From the NCBI GenBank assembly GCA_045660325.1, contig JAZRDO010000019.1:65261-129260 (forward strand): a DNA stretch of 64,000 bases. Direction: 5' to 3'. Of this stretch, positions 1-8,108 are shown piece by piece. The position numbers and the translations under genes are program-made. Position 1 is the first letter of the stretch; each line of letters starts with the position of its first letter. The notes below the pieces were generated by a model, which made no database searches, was not told where the DNA came from, and saw only the letters and a list, made by a program, of their open reading frames with translations. The stretch comes from SVTX01 sp045660325. GTDB lineage: Bacteria; Bacillota; Clostridia; Oscillospirales; CAG-272.

Positions 1-621
1 TACGACACCTCTACGTTCTTTACTATAATGATCTTCGCGTTTATCGTGCTGATCCCCCTCCTTACGATGCGACTTTTCTCCGAGGAGCGCAAAATGAGAA
101 CCGAGCAGCTGCTTATGACCTCTCCCGTGACTATTACGGGTATGGTTCTCGGCAAATACCTTGCCGCACTCACGCTTTTCCTCTCGTCCTTGGCGCTTTC
201 CTGCATCAATTTCATTCCGCTTTACGCTATCGCGAGCGCTGAAAGATCCTTCCAGACCTACGATACGCTTCGCATCGGCCCTGCGACCAATCAGGTTGTC
301 GGCTGTCTTATCGGCGTAGCCCTTATCGGCGCGGCATTTATCGCTATCGGCGCGTTTATCTCGGCTCTTACCGAAAATCAGCTCGCAGCCGCGGTTATTA
401 CGATCGCAGTTATTCTTGTTTTGGTGCTTATAGGCGCGATCTCATCCCTTATCAACGTTCCGTGGATAAGAAGCATTCTCAATTGGATCTCCATTCTCGG
501 CAGATTCGGTAATTTCTCGATTGGAATTTTCGACTACGCCGCGCTTCTTTACTACGCGTCCATTGGCTTTATATTCGTATTCCTCACGATAAGAGTATAC
601 GAAAAGCGCCGTTGGAGCTGA
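1..621 (+). CDS. ABC-2 type permease of a Gld-like transport system (5' end cut by window)
   Basis: The reading frame is open from base 1 (Y-D-T-S-T before the first Met at 28), so the true start lies upstream. About 207 C-terminal residues are visible, with several hydrophobic helices separated by a conserved-looking cytoplasmic piece (F-S-E-E-R-K-M-R-T-E-Q-L) and ending in a basic tail K-R-R-W-S. This is the style of ABC-2 permeases such as GldF or the NosY/CcmB-like group. The next three genes are two GldG-like proteins and a DUF4340-like protein, so the family call rests partly on context. An ATP-binding partner would be expected just upstream, outside the window. The substrate cannot be told from the sequence. 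Confidence 0.8.
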   Translation, partial: YDTSTFFTIMIFAFIVLIPLLTMRLFSEERKMRTEQLLMTSPVTITGMVLGKYLAALTLFLSSLALSCINFIPLYAIASAERSFQTYDTLRIGPATNQVVGCLIGVALIGAAFIAIGAFISALTENQLAAAVITIAVILVLVLIGAISSLINVPWIRSILNWISILGRFGNFSIGIFDYAALLYYASIGFIFVFLTIRVYEKRRWS

Positions 622-668
622 TATTTCCGCTTCTTTCACTAAATTCACTTATTCGGAGCAATTTATAA

Positions 669-2195
669 ATGAAAATAAAAATAAATGACCGCAAGCTGAA
701 ATTCGGCGGCGTGTCGCTTGCCATCACGACTCTTGTAATTGCGGCCGTTATCATTTTAAACGTCGCATTTACAGCTCTCGCGTACAAATTTTCAATTTAT
801 ACGCCAATGGGACGTGATTCCACGTACGAGGTGACCGATAATTGCATAAGCTACGTCCAAGACACGGTTATCCCGAAGATAGCCGAGGGCGAGAGCATCA
901 CTATCTACTTTTGCAACGACGAGGACATTATAAGAGCTGACAAAACTCAATCTCAGATCCTCACCTCCGCGAGCGAGATCGCAAAGGAATTTCAGGAAAA
1001 GATAAATATCGATTTTCTAAACGTATGGGAAAACCCTAAGCTTGCAAGAAAATACGGTATCACAAGCTCAAACGACGTAGCAATCGTTTACGGCGAAAGA
1101 TATCACGTGATCGCAAGAACGGATTTCTTTAACTACAACGAAACAACAGGCGAGGCGACCGCGTATAACGGAGAAAAAAGACTCGCCGCGGGACTTCTCA
1201 AGGTTGCGCGAGAGAGCAACCCCATGTGCTATATAACCGTAAATCACGGCGAGCTTATCGAGAGCTACGAGCTTCTCTATATGCTTGCGGACGCAGGATA
1301 TAACTATAATTACCTTGACCTTTTAAACTACGATATTCCCGAGGACTGCGATCTTCTTCTTACCTTTGATCCAAGACAGGATCTTGCAAAAAAGGACTCC
1401 GTTTCGGGCATATCCGAGGTTGAAAAGATAGAAAAATACATGCAGGACGGCGGAAGCCTCTGGTTTTTTGCCTCCGCTGACACCTTCCTTGCAGGCCCGC
1501 TTGATAATTTCGAGTCGCTTCTTGAAAAATACGGCGTAAAATTTTCGCACTCCGAAAACAGCGACGGTATTGAAGAATGCCTGCAAATAAAGGACTCGAG
1601 CAATTCCACAAGCATTGACGGATATACGTTCTTCACCAAGAACGCGGAAAATGATGTCGCCAAGAATTGGCTTTCACACGTAAAGGCGCAGTCCCTTGTG
1701 GGGAACGCCACCGCTATTGACGTGTCACACGACTTTACAAAGCAGCCCGACGGAAGCTTTGCCTCCGCAAACGGCAAAATTACGCTTGCGCCCATACTTG
1801 TTTCCCATGCGGGAGCACAGGGTCTTGCGGGCGGAAGGATCATTCGCAAGGCGACCGACGACGAGCCCTTTAACCTTATGACGGTTTCCGTATTCGAATG
1901 TGAAAACGGCAAGAGCGCAACTCTTCTAGCCTGCTCCTCCACGGTTTTTGCAAGCGAATCTACAATGCAATCTGCGGTTTACGGAAACTCCATGGTGCTT
2001 TCGGCAATTTCCAAGCACACAGGAAACGAGGACGCGCCCATTCTTCTTATGCCCAAGCCGTTCCCGACAACCGAAATGAGTAAGCTCACGACGAAAAACG
2101 CTACGATCATTACCATCGTAAGCGCCGCCGCGCCTACACTTGCTATCGCGATCGCAGGCGCAGTCATTCTTATCAGAAGAAAAAACAGAATTTAA
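669..2195 (+). CDS. GldG-like ABC system auxiliary membrane protein, copy 1
   Basis: A 508-residue protein with an N-terminal membrane segment (about residues 17-37), a large predicted extracytoplasmic domain and a C-terminal membrane segment (about 480-500) followed by a basic tail (R-R-K-N-R-I). This two-anchor layout matches GldG-type auxiliary components of ABC-2 exporters. The stretch with K-Y-G-I-T-S, the Y-N-G-E-K-R motif and the N-H-G-E motif recurs in the downstream gene, showing the two are paralogues. It starts 47 bases after the permease and is probably co-transcribed. GldG proteins are known from Bacteroidetes gliding machinery, but gliding should not be inferred here; related ABC operons of unknown substrate occur in Firmicutes. 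Confidence 0.8.
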   Translation: MKIKINDRKLKFGGVSLAITTLVIAAVIILNVAFTALAYKFSIYTPMGRDSTYEVTDNCISYVQDTVIPKIAEGESITIYFCNDEDIIRADKTQSQILTSASEIAKEFQEKINIDFLNVWENPKLARKYGITSSNDVAIVYGERYHVIARTDFFNYNETTGEATAYNGEKRLAAGLLKVARESNPMCYITVNHGELIESYELLYMLADAGYNYNYLDLLNYDIPEDCDLLLTFDPRQDLAKKDSVSGISEVEKIEKYMQDGGSLWFFASADTFLAGPLDNFESLLEKYGVKFSHSENSDGIEECLQIKDSSNSTSIDGYTFFTKNAENDVAKNWLSHVKAQSLVGNATAIDVSHDFTKQPDGSFASANGKITLAPILVSHAGAQGLAGGRIIRKATDDEPFNLMTVSVFECENGKSATLLACSSTVFASESTMQSAVYGNSMVLSAISKHTGNEDAPILLMPKPFPTTEMSKLTTKNATIITIVSAAAPTLAIAIAGAVILIRRKNRI

Positions 2196-2257
2196 GCTAA
2201 CGAAAATGAAATTTACCGAAAAACATAAAAATTTTAACGGAAAGGAGTATTTGCCTT

Positions 2258-3982
2258 ATGGATAACAAGGAGCTTGATGCCACCCTCTACGAGGCTAGCA
2301 TAAGAAGAAAGAGAAAAAGTCGCACGAAAATTATTCTTGTGACCGCTATCGTTGTTCTCGTAACGCTTTTGGCGAATATTGCCTTTTCAGTTGTCGCTTA
2401 TAAATTTATGCTCCACTCGGATCTGACTAATACGCGATATACAACCGACAGCTCCCGTCTTTACACCTTGACGGATATTACGAAAAATCTTATCGCCGGT
2501 CAGGTGATCCCCATGATAGACAAGGTAAATGCCGAGCGAGAGGCGGCGGGCGAGGAAGCGCTAAAGCTCAACATCATCTTCTGCGCAGACCGCGATCTTA
2601 TCGAGGACGAGGAGCTTATGAGATATATCTCGTACACTGCCCGTCAGCTTGAGGTGCATTTCCCGAAGCATATAAGCGTAGAATACGTAAATATTACGAA
2701 AAATCCCACGGCAGTGCAAAAATACAAGATCACGTCCGCGGCAAATATTTATCCCTCAAACGTGATCGTGGAATTCGGATCGGAATACACGGTGCTCAGC
2801 TACAAATCCTTCTTTACCGCCAACTCGGACAACGATGCTCCCTGGGCGTACAACGGCGAGAAGAGATTTGCAGCGTCCATTCTCTCGGTAACCCGTGCGG
2901 AATCCCCGATATGCTGCATTACCACAAACCACGGAGAGGACATTTACGGTGAGGACGGTAATATCCGCGAGGAATATTCCACGTTCGCCTCAATCATCAA
3001 GGGCTCAGGCTACGTGATCCAACCCATAAATCTCGAGACCGACGAGATCCCGAAGGATTGCAGAATGATAGTTACGTTCAATCCCCGAGAGGACTTCCAC
3101 GGCTTTGGAAATCTCGGTGAGAACGGTGTCTCCGAAATTGAAAAGCTTGATAAATTCCTTGACGGCTCAAACACCCTCCTATACGTTGCGGACCCCGATG
3201 CCCCGCAGCTTCCCAACCTCGACGAATATCTTGAGGAATGGGGAATCAGGATGGCAAGAGAGAGCGTCGCAGGGGATATTGTTAACCACGTAATAAAGGA
3301 TAATACTATGAATATTGACGAGGGCGGCATGTCCGTGCTCGGTCAGTACACGACCACGGGAATGGGCGCGGCAATAAATTCCGACCTTCTCGCGCTCGCG
3401 TTCCCGCCTAAGGCGGTTTTCAGCAACACGACCCACATTCTCCCCTCGGACACATTTACCAAGGCATACATTGTTGGAACCGAGCAAAACGGTCTTGAAA
3501 GCTACGAATATTACAGCTACTACAAAAACGGTGTTGCGAGAAATCTCTACAATATATTTACTACCTATAACTCCGCCGAAATATTAGTCGACGGCAGAGT
3601 GTTCGATATGGCGTCAGACGACAAGCTCTTCTCCCTTATGACAATTACAGAGGAAAAACGAGAGGTGCAGGAGGACAATTACAACACGGTAAACAACGCA
3701 TCTTACGTTCTCGCAGTTGCTTCAACGGAATTCTTCTCTAACAGCGCGCTTGACTCAAAATCCTACGGAAATACGGATATTCTCCTCTCGGCTCTCAGAC
3801 ACACAAGCCGCGAGATGGTGCCCGTAAATATTGAATTCAAGCCCTTCTATATCTATGATATGCAGGCAATGGTGCTTACTCAGAAGCAGGCGACGGCATG
3901 TATGATGATATTGGCGCTTATCCCCTCTATTGCGCTCTTTACGGTCGGCGCTGTAGTTTGTATCAGAAGACGTAACAGATAA
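2258..3982 (+). CDS. GldG-like ABC system auxiliary membrane protein, copy 2
   Basis: A 574-residue paralogue of the preceding gene with the same layout: a short basic cytoplasmic N-terminus (R-R-K-R-K-S-R), a membrane segment at about 27-48, a long extracytoplasmic domain, and a second membrane segment near the C-terminus ending R-R-R-N-R. The motifs Y-K-I-T-S, A-Y-N-G-E-K-R and T-N-H-G-E align with copy 1. A good ribosome site (GGAAAGGAG) precedes the ATG. Two consecutive but diverged copies suggest a heteromeric partner pair around the permease rather than recent duplication. No enzymatic motif was recognised. Confidence 0.78.
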   Translation: MDNKELDATLYEASIRRKRKSRTKIILVTAIVVLVTLLANIAFSVVAYKFMLHSDLTNTRYTTDSSRLYTLTDITKNLIAGQVIPMIDKVNAEREAAGEEALKLNIIFCADRDLIEDEELMRYISYTARQLEVHFPKHISVEYVNITKNPTAVQKYKITSAANIYPSNVIVEFGSEYTVLSYKSFFTANSDNDAPWAYNGEKRFAASILSVTRAESPICCITTNHGEDIYGEDGNIREEYSTFASIIKGSGYVIQPINLETDEIPKDCRMIVTFNPREDFHGFGNLGENGVSEIEKLDKFLDGSNTLLYVADPDAPQLPNLDEYLEEWGIRMARESVAGDIVNHVIKDNTMNIDEGGMSVLGQYTTTGMGAAINSDLLALAFPPKAVFSNTTHILPSDTFTKAYIVGTEQNGLESYEYYSYYKNGVARNLYNIFTTYNSAEILVDGRVFDMASDDKLFSLMTITEEKREVQEDNYNTVNNASYVLAVASTEFFSNSALDSKSYGNTDILLSALRHTSREMVPVNIEFKPFYIYDMQAMVLTQKQATACMMILALIPSIALFTVGAVVCIRRRNR

Positions 3983-4023
3983 AAAGCTCCGCAAACCTTT
4001 GCGGACGAAAGGAAAATACACAG

Positions 4024-7000
4024 ATGCCCACAAACGACGGTAATATGAAAAATATTATACTCAATTCTGCAGGCGGAAAATGTAATATCGGATCTATTTC
4101 CTATACCGAGGGCGACACCTACTCGCTCCCCACGCCCGAAAGACGCGGCTACGCGTTCGACGGCTGGTACACAAGGGTGACGGGCGGCGAGAGGATCACC
4201 GATAACGACCCTGAAATTGCCAAGCACGACGAGCTTTACGCAAGATGGGTGCTCAAGGAGGCAAAGGCAAGAGAAAAAAAGGCGCAGACCTCAATGCTCA
4301 AAAAGCAAAAAAGAGCAATTATCGTAATGATTATCGCGGTCATCCTGCTCGGTATCGGTCTTGGATTTGTCAATTACATTGTAGATATTTACAGATTTGA
4401 GGATATAAACGGAGATATATACTATATAAAGAAGGACGACGGCATTTACGCGCTCTATTACAAGGGCGGGGATAAATGCGACAAGAATTCCGACGGCTTT
4501 TATCAAACGAGCATAGGCACACAGCTTATGATCGACGACGAAACGGGCGAGATCCTTGACACTATCTACGTCGACGATATAAAGTATATGCACAAGGACG
4601 AGCTGCGCGGACATTCGGGACGCCTTCTTATGTTCAAGCAAATGACGTATGACAGGTATTCCACGTCTGATCAGTCCAAAATTATAAAATCCATAAAGGT
4701 AAATAACGAATTCGGCGGATACACCTTCGTCCGCGACAAGAATTTTGATTTCATAATCGAGGGCAGGGAAGACCTCATCTACGATAAGGAGATCTTCGCG
4801 CTTCTCTCCACGACCTGCGGATATACGCTTTCTATGGATACGCTTAAAAATCCCGTTCGTCTCTCCGACGGAAAGGTGGATCTCTCTGAATACGGCCTTG
4901 TTGCCGAGGAAAGAGAGAAAACTCAGCTTGACGAGAACGGAAACGAGATCAAGGTCAAGTATAATTACACCCCCGCAAGCTACACAATCACCGCGATGAC
5001 GGGTGAATACCATACGGTGACCATCGGTGACAAGATAGTTTCGGGAGCAGGCTATTACGTAATGTATTCGGGCGGCGAGGCGTTTGACGAAAACGGACAG
5101 ATGCAAACGGTCGAGGCGAGAGAGAGAATCTACGTTCTCAGCAGCAACGGTATTGAAAACGTCGTTCTCCGACCGATCGAGGCTCTCATCACCCCTATGA
5201 TCATCTATCCTATGGGACAAAGCTCATATTTCGACGTTGAAAATTTCGAGGTTTCCACGGATATCAACTACGAAATGATCCAAAAGGAATTTGAAGCCCT
5301 CTACGCTGACGAGACCGCGGGTATGACGCCCGAGGAGGTACAAAAATATATTGATTCCCACCCCGAGCTTCAGGAAAAGTACGTCGAGATCTTCAACAAG
5401 TACAGCAAAAAGATCTGCAGCTTCTCCTATCAGGACATTGAAGAGCGAACAAATTCAATGTATTCAACGCTTCCTTATATTTCAAATATTGAATATACGG
5501 GCGGATACTACGTAAACAGCCTCAATATCGACACAATGCTCTATAAGCTCGCATCTATGGAATTTATAGAGACGGTCAAGCTTGATCCTACCGAGGATGA
5601 TCTTCGTAAATACAAGCTTTACGAATCCAAGTACAATATCGACTTCTTCTACCACGATTCCGCGGCGGACACCGAAGCCGAAAAATCCTACGTTTACAAT
5701 ACGGTTTACGTAAGTGAAAAGAATGCCGACGGCACTTACTACGCATATTCAAGAAACTTTAATATGATAGTAAAGGTTGAGGCGGGATATTTTGAATTTC
5801 TTGAATGGGATGACGCGAAATGGTACGATTCCCAATATATCCAGCTTGATATAGGCTATATCACGAATATTCTCATTGAGTCCTCAAAGCTCAATGCGGA
5901 TATAAAATTCGATAATTCGGGTAGCCAGATTGCCACGTATCTCCACGGATCGGGCAACACCTTTACGGATTCCCTCAAAAACAAGTATTCCATAGAGAAA
6001 AACAACGACGGCAAATATTGGCTCCACCTTGACAACGCGGAGCAGAACGCAATATTTACCGGTGATTATATGCTCGCAAGCGTGCCTTATTCCAAGATCA
6101 CGCCCGCGAACGAACACTTTATTATCCTTGAAAACACACAGGTAGACCGCGACGGAGACGGAAATAACGACGCTATAATCCATTACGGCTATAACGTGAT
6201 CTACAAGGGCGGATATTACACCCTCGCAGCAACGGTTGCTCTTACGGATATGCAGGGCAACCGTATCGGCTCAAACTCACAGGTAATGGGCGAGGTCGCA
6301 TACGCTACGGAATATTTTGTTACTCGCAATAATCAGATGTTCTTTGCATCAAAGTCCTCTTACGTGGGCAAAATACTCACAGAGAGATATTCGGATACGG
6401 GTAACGGCACGTGGCATAATGGCGAAGTGTACGTTACTGCCGACGGAAAATATATCCTTATCGACAAAAACAGCGGCGAATGGACGAGGATTGATCAGTT
6501 TACCTGCGGAGTTTTCTTCGGAGATAAGAGCCATTCGGCTCTTTCAGAGCACGGAATAAGAATCGCTCCCGAATACAATGCGGCGGGCAAGCTTATCTCC
6601 CCCGAGGAATTCTACTATTCCACGGGCAGCCATAAGATAAGATATAATTACGAAAACGGCACCGTTGAAAAGTATAATGCGAATAATAAGTCCTGGGGCG
6701 CGGCATCAGCCGCCGATTACACGGTCGGATTATGGCTTCACGGCTCATATTTCGTCACGAAATCAGGAGAAATGCTGCTTATTGATGAAAATAGTGGAGA
6801 TTGGGGCATAATGGCGCCCACAAAATCCAATTCTCAGGGCGCGCAGATCTATATTAACAGCGAGCATCTCTCTTATGAATTTGATTCTAAGACTCAGTCG
6901 GGTACGACCGTCACAAGAGATCAGCTCTATAACTTCAGACAGTTCTATAAGGGACTCCTTTACGCTTCACTTGAGGGTATTTGTGACCTCACGGATGAAG

Positions 7001-7302
7001 AAATGGCGGCATTGCGCGAGCTTGACGACTTTACAAGTAACGATCCCAATAACCCCTGTATGCTCAAGCTTACGGTTTTGGGAAGGGATCTTTACGGAAA
7101 CGAAAGAAACGTGGTGTATAGATTCTACAAATACACCGAAAGACGCGCTTATATAACTATCGAGGTTTTGGGCGAGAACGGCTCGGATTCCGAGGCGGCA
7201 TACGGCACCTTCTACGTCTTAAGCTCGTTCGCGCAAAAGATAATTTCCGACGCGCAGAAGCTTATCGACGGAGTAGAGATCAACGCCACGTCAAAGTATT
7301 AA
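4024..7302 (+). CDS. DUF4340-like membrane protein with N-terminal InlB-type (Flg_new) repeat
   Basis: A 1092-residue protein. Residues about 8-76 look like one InlB B-repeat/Flg_new unit, with the signature R-R-G-Y-A-F-D-G-W-Y-T and the closing L-Y-A-R-W-V. A highly charged linker (about 77-97) leads into a single membrane helix at 98-120, then about 970 residues of beta-rich repeats with many Y-Y-x-K-x-x-D-G and G-G-Y-Y motifs, as in DUF4340 proteins that accompany GldG. The basic residues just before the helix predict that the N-terminus stays in the cytoplasm, which is odd because InlB-type repeats are normally extracellular. It is the last gene of the operon; hairpins follow at 7321 and 7364. 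DUF4340 assignment is from context and style. Confidence 0.7.
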   Translation: MPTNDGNMKNIILNSAGGKCNIGSISYTEGDTYSLPTPERRGYAFDGWYTRVTGGERITDNDPEIAKHDELYARWVLKEAKAREKKAQTSMLKKQKRAIIVMIIAVILLGIGLGFVNYIVDIYRFEDINGDIYYIKKDDGIYALYYKGGDKCDKNSDGFYQTSIGTQLMIDDETGEILDTIYVDDIKYMHKDELRGHSGRLLMFKQMTYDRYSTSDQSKIIKSIKVNNEFGGYTFVRDKNFDFIIEGREDLIYDKEIFALLSTTCGYTLSMDTLKNPVRLSDGKVDLSEYGLVAEEREKTQLDENGNEIKVKYNYTPASYTITAMTGEYHTVTIGDKIVSGAGYYVMYSGGEAFDENGQMQTVEARERIYVLSSNGIENVVLRPIEALITPMIIYPMGQSSYFDVENFEVSTDINYEMIQKEFEALYADETAGMTPEEVQKYIDSHPELQEKYVEIFNKYSKKICSFSYQDIEERTNSMYSTLPYISNIEYTGGYYVNSLNIDTMLYKLASMEFIETVKLDPTEDDLRKYKLYESKYNIDFFYHDSAADTEAEKSYVYNTVYVSEKNADGTYYAYSRNFNMIVKVEAGYFEFLEWDDAKWYDSQYIQLDIGYITNILIESSKLNADIKFDNSGSQIATYLHGSGNTFTDSLKNKYSIEKNNDGKYWLHLDNAEQNAIFTGDYMLASVPYSKITPANEHFIILENTQVDRDGDGNNDAIIHYGYNVIYKGGYYTLAATVALTDMQGNRIGSNSQVMGEVAYATEYFVTRNNQMFFASKSSYVGKILTERYSDTGNGTWHNGEVYVTADGKYILIDKNSGEWTRIDQFTCGVFFGDKSHSALSEHGIRIAPEYNAAGKLISPEEFYYSTGSHKIRYNYENGTVEKYNANNKSWGAASAADYTVGLWLHGSYFVTKSGEMLLIDENSGDWGIMAPTKSNSQGAQIYINSEHLSYEFDSKTQSGTTVTRDQLYNFRQFYKGLLYASLEGICDLTDEEMAALRELDDFTSNDPNNPCMLKLTVLGRDLYGNERNVVYRFYKYTERRAYITIEVLGENGSDSEAAYGTFYVLSSFAQKIISDAQKLIDGVEINATSKY

Positions 7303-7320
7303 AATCATACTCGAAGAAAA

Positions 7321-7347
7321 TTCTCCCGATAAATTTTGTCGGGAGAA
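7321..7347 (+). terminator. hairpin downstream of the Gld-like operon
   Basis: A 9-base-pair inverted repeat (7321-7329 with 7339-7347, TTCTCCCGA/TCGGGAGAA) lies 18 bases after the stop codon. It has no T-run, so it is more likely a 3'-end stabiliser or half of a double terminator with the stronger hairpin at 7364. Confidence 0.5.
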
Positions 7348-7363
7348 TGGCGGTCGGGGTACA

Positions 7364-7410
7364 TAAAAACCGAGAAAAGCCTTATAAATAAAGGTTTTTT
7401 CTCGGTTTTA
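7364..7410 (+). terminator. Rho-independent terminator of the Gld-like operon
   Basis: Imperfect inverted repeat with left arm 7364-7383 and right arm 7391-7410. The arms are A-rich and T-rich at their bases, so it could work on either strand. Confidence 0.7.
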
Positions 7411-7451
7411 CCATGCGATAAAAATTTTTCGGAAAATTTGAAAAAAGGGTA

Positions 7452-7480
7452 TTGACAAATAAAAACCTTTATGATATAAT
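7452..7480 (+). promoter_or_regulatory. sigma-A promoter of the tRNA-Met/tRNA-Glu transcript
   Basis: TTGACA at 7452-7457, 17-base spacer, TATAAT at 7475-7480: consensus in both boxes. The tRNA-Met starts about 44 bases downstream, as expected for a processed tRNA precursor. Confidence 0.9.
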
Positions 7481-7523
7481 AATTGAGTCGTATAGCGACG
7501 TCCGAAAATGAGCGGACGAATAT

Positions 7524-7600
7524 GGCGGGATAGCTCAGTTGGCTAGAGCAACCGGTTCATACCCGGTAGGTCATGGGTTCAAGTCCAATTCCCGCTACCA
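7524..7600 (+). tRNA. tRNA-Met (CAT), elongator type
   Basis: A 77-base cloverleaf with encoded CCA. Acceptor GGCGGGA pairs with TCCCGCT (one G-T pair), the anticodon stem is ACCGG/CCGGT around the loop TTCATAC, and the T-loop is TTCAAGT. It lacks the unpaired first acceptor position and the GGG/CCC anticodon stem of initiator tRNA, so it is read as elongator Met. A tRNA-Ile with a modified CAT anticodon cannot be fully excluded by eye, but the D-arm and anticodon arm resemble elongator Met. The T-stem has one G-A mismatch. Confidence 0.92.
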
Positions 7601-7603
7601 TAA

Positions 7604-7678
7604 GGCCCGTTGGTCAAGCGGTTAAGACACGGCCCTTTCACGGCTGTAACATGGGTTCGATTCCCGTACGGGTCACCA
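7604..7678 (+). tRNA. tRNA-Glu (TTC)
   Basis: A 75-base cloverleaf with encoded CCA, three bases after tRNA-Met. Acceptor GGCCCGT pairs with ACGGGTC, the anticodon stem CGGCC/GGCTG holds the loop CTTTCAC, and the T-arm is ATGGG-TTCGATT-CCCGT. It is co-transcribed with tRNA-Met and ends just before a clear terminator. Confidence 0.95.
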
Positions 7679-7686
7679 ACAACAAG

Positions 7687-7712
7687 AAAGCACGCAGTAG
7701 CGTGCTTTTTTT
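7687..7712 (+). terminator. Rho-independent terminator of the tRNA pair
   Basis: Stem AAAGCACGC/GCGTGCTTT with loop AGTA, followed directly by further Ts. It lies nine bases after the tRNA-Glu CCA end. Confidence 0.9.
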
Positions 7713-7826
7713 GTTGTTGTATGTGCCCCGTACGGGATGAGGACTCAATGGAAAATTCAAATAGCGACGTTAGCTATTTGAATTTTCGCGTGAAGAGAAG
7801 GGAACACACCCGTGTTACCTTCTCTT

Positions 7827-7869
7827 GATTTGGCGCATTTGATATCGGCGGAAGCCGATGCGACAAATC
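7827..7869. repeat. ATTTGAT-bulge hairpin, unit 1
   Basis: Outer stem GATTTG-G-CGC/GCG-A-CAAATC (one mismatch), a 7-base bulge ATTTGAT on the left strand, inner stem ATCGGC/GCCGAT and tetraloop GGAA. It shares its architecture with 7934-7972 and 8017-8055. Confidence 0.75.
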
Positions 7870-7933
7870 CGAATAAGAATTGCCGACGGTAGGCAATTCT
7901 ACGAGAGGGAGAATGTGGAACACATTCTCATCG

Positions 7934-7972
7934 TTCGCCGCATTTGATGTCAACGGAAGTTGACGCGGCGAA
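7934..7972. repeat. ATTTGAT-bulge hairpin, unit 2
   Basis: Outer stem TTCGCCGC/GCGGCGAA (perfect), bulge ATTTGAT, inner stem GTCAAC/GTTGAC (perfect), tetraloop GGAA. This is the best preserved copy. Both stems differ in sequence from unit 1 but keep pairing. Confidence 0.8.
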
Positions 7973-8016
7973 CTTCGGTTCTGATTCTCGTACGAAATCT
8001 ATCCTCATTCTCATCA

Positions 8017-8055
8017 TTCACCTCATTTGATGTCGGCGGAAGCCGACGCACCGAA
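8017..8055. repeat. ATTTGAT-bulge hairpin, unit 3 (outer stem decayed)
   Basis: Bulge ATTTGAT, inner stem GTCGGC/GCCGAC and loop GGAA are intact, but the outer arms TTCACCTC and GCACCGAA pair only in part, so this copy looks partly degraded. Confidence 0.7.
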
Positions 8056-8079
8056 TGTAGTTCCGATTCCCCGCACGTT

Positions 8080-8108
8080 GAGAGTAGCACAAGCTACTCT
8101 CTTTTTTT
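8080..8108 (+). terminator. terminator-like hairpin closing the repeat block
   Basis: Stem AGAGTAGC/GCTACTCT with loop ACAA, extended by one G-C pair, followed by seven Ts. It resembles the tRNA-Glu terminator in its T-run and the following TTGCTG/TTGTTG, and may be a diverged copy of it. Confidence 0.75.

Larger units (their letters stand above)
7751..8055. repeat. block of seven hairpins downstream of tRNA-Glu
   Basis: Seven inverted repeats packed almost end to end: 7751-7787 (15-base stem, loop GACGTTA), 7793-7826 (14-15-base stem with one mismatch), 7827-7869, 7876-7900 (9-base stem, loop GACGGTA), 7909-7929 (9-base stem, loop GAA), 7934-7972 and 8017-8055. No convincing gene runs through them: the open frames here are short and lack ribosome sites. 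The block lies between two terminator-like hairpins (7687-7712 and 8080-8108). Function is unknown. Confidence 0.8.
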
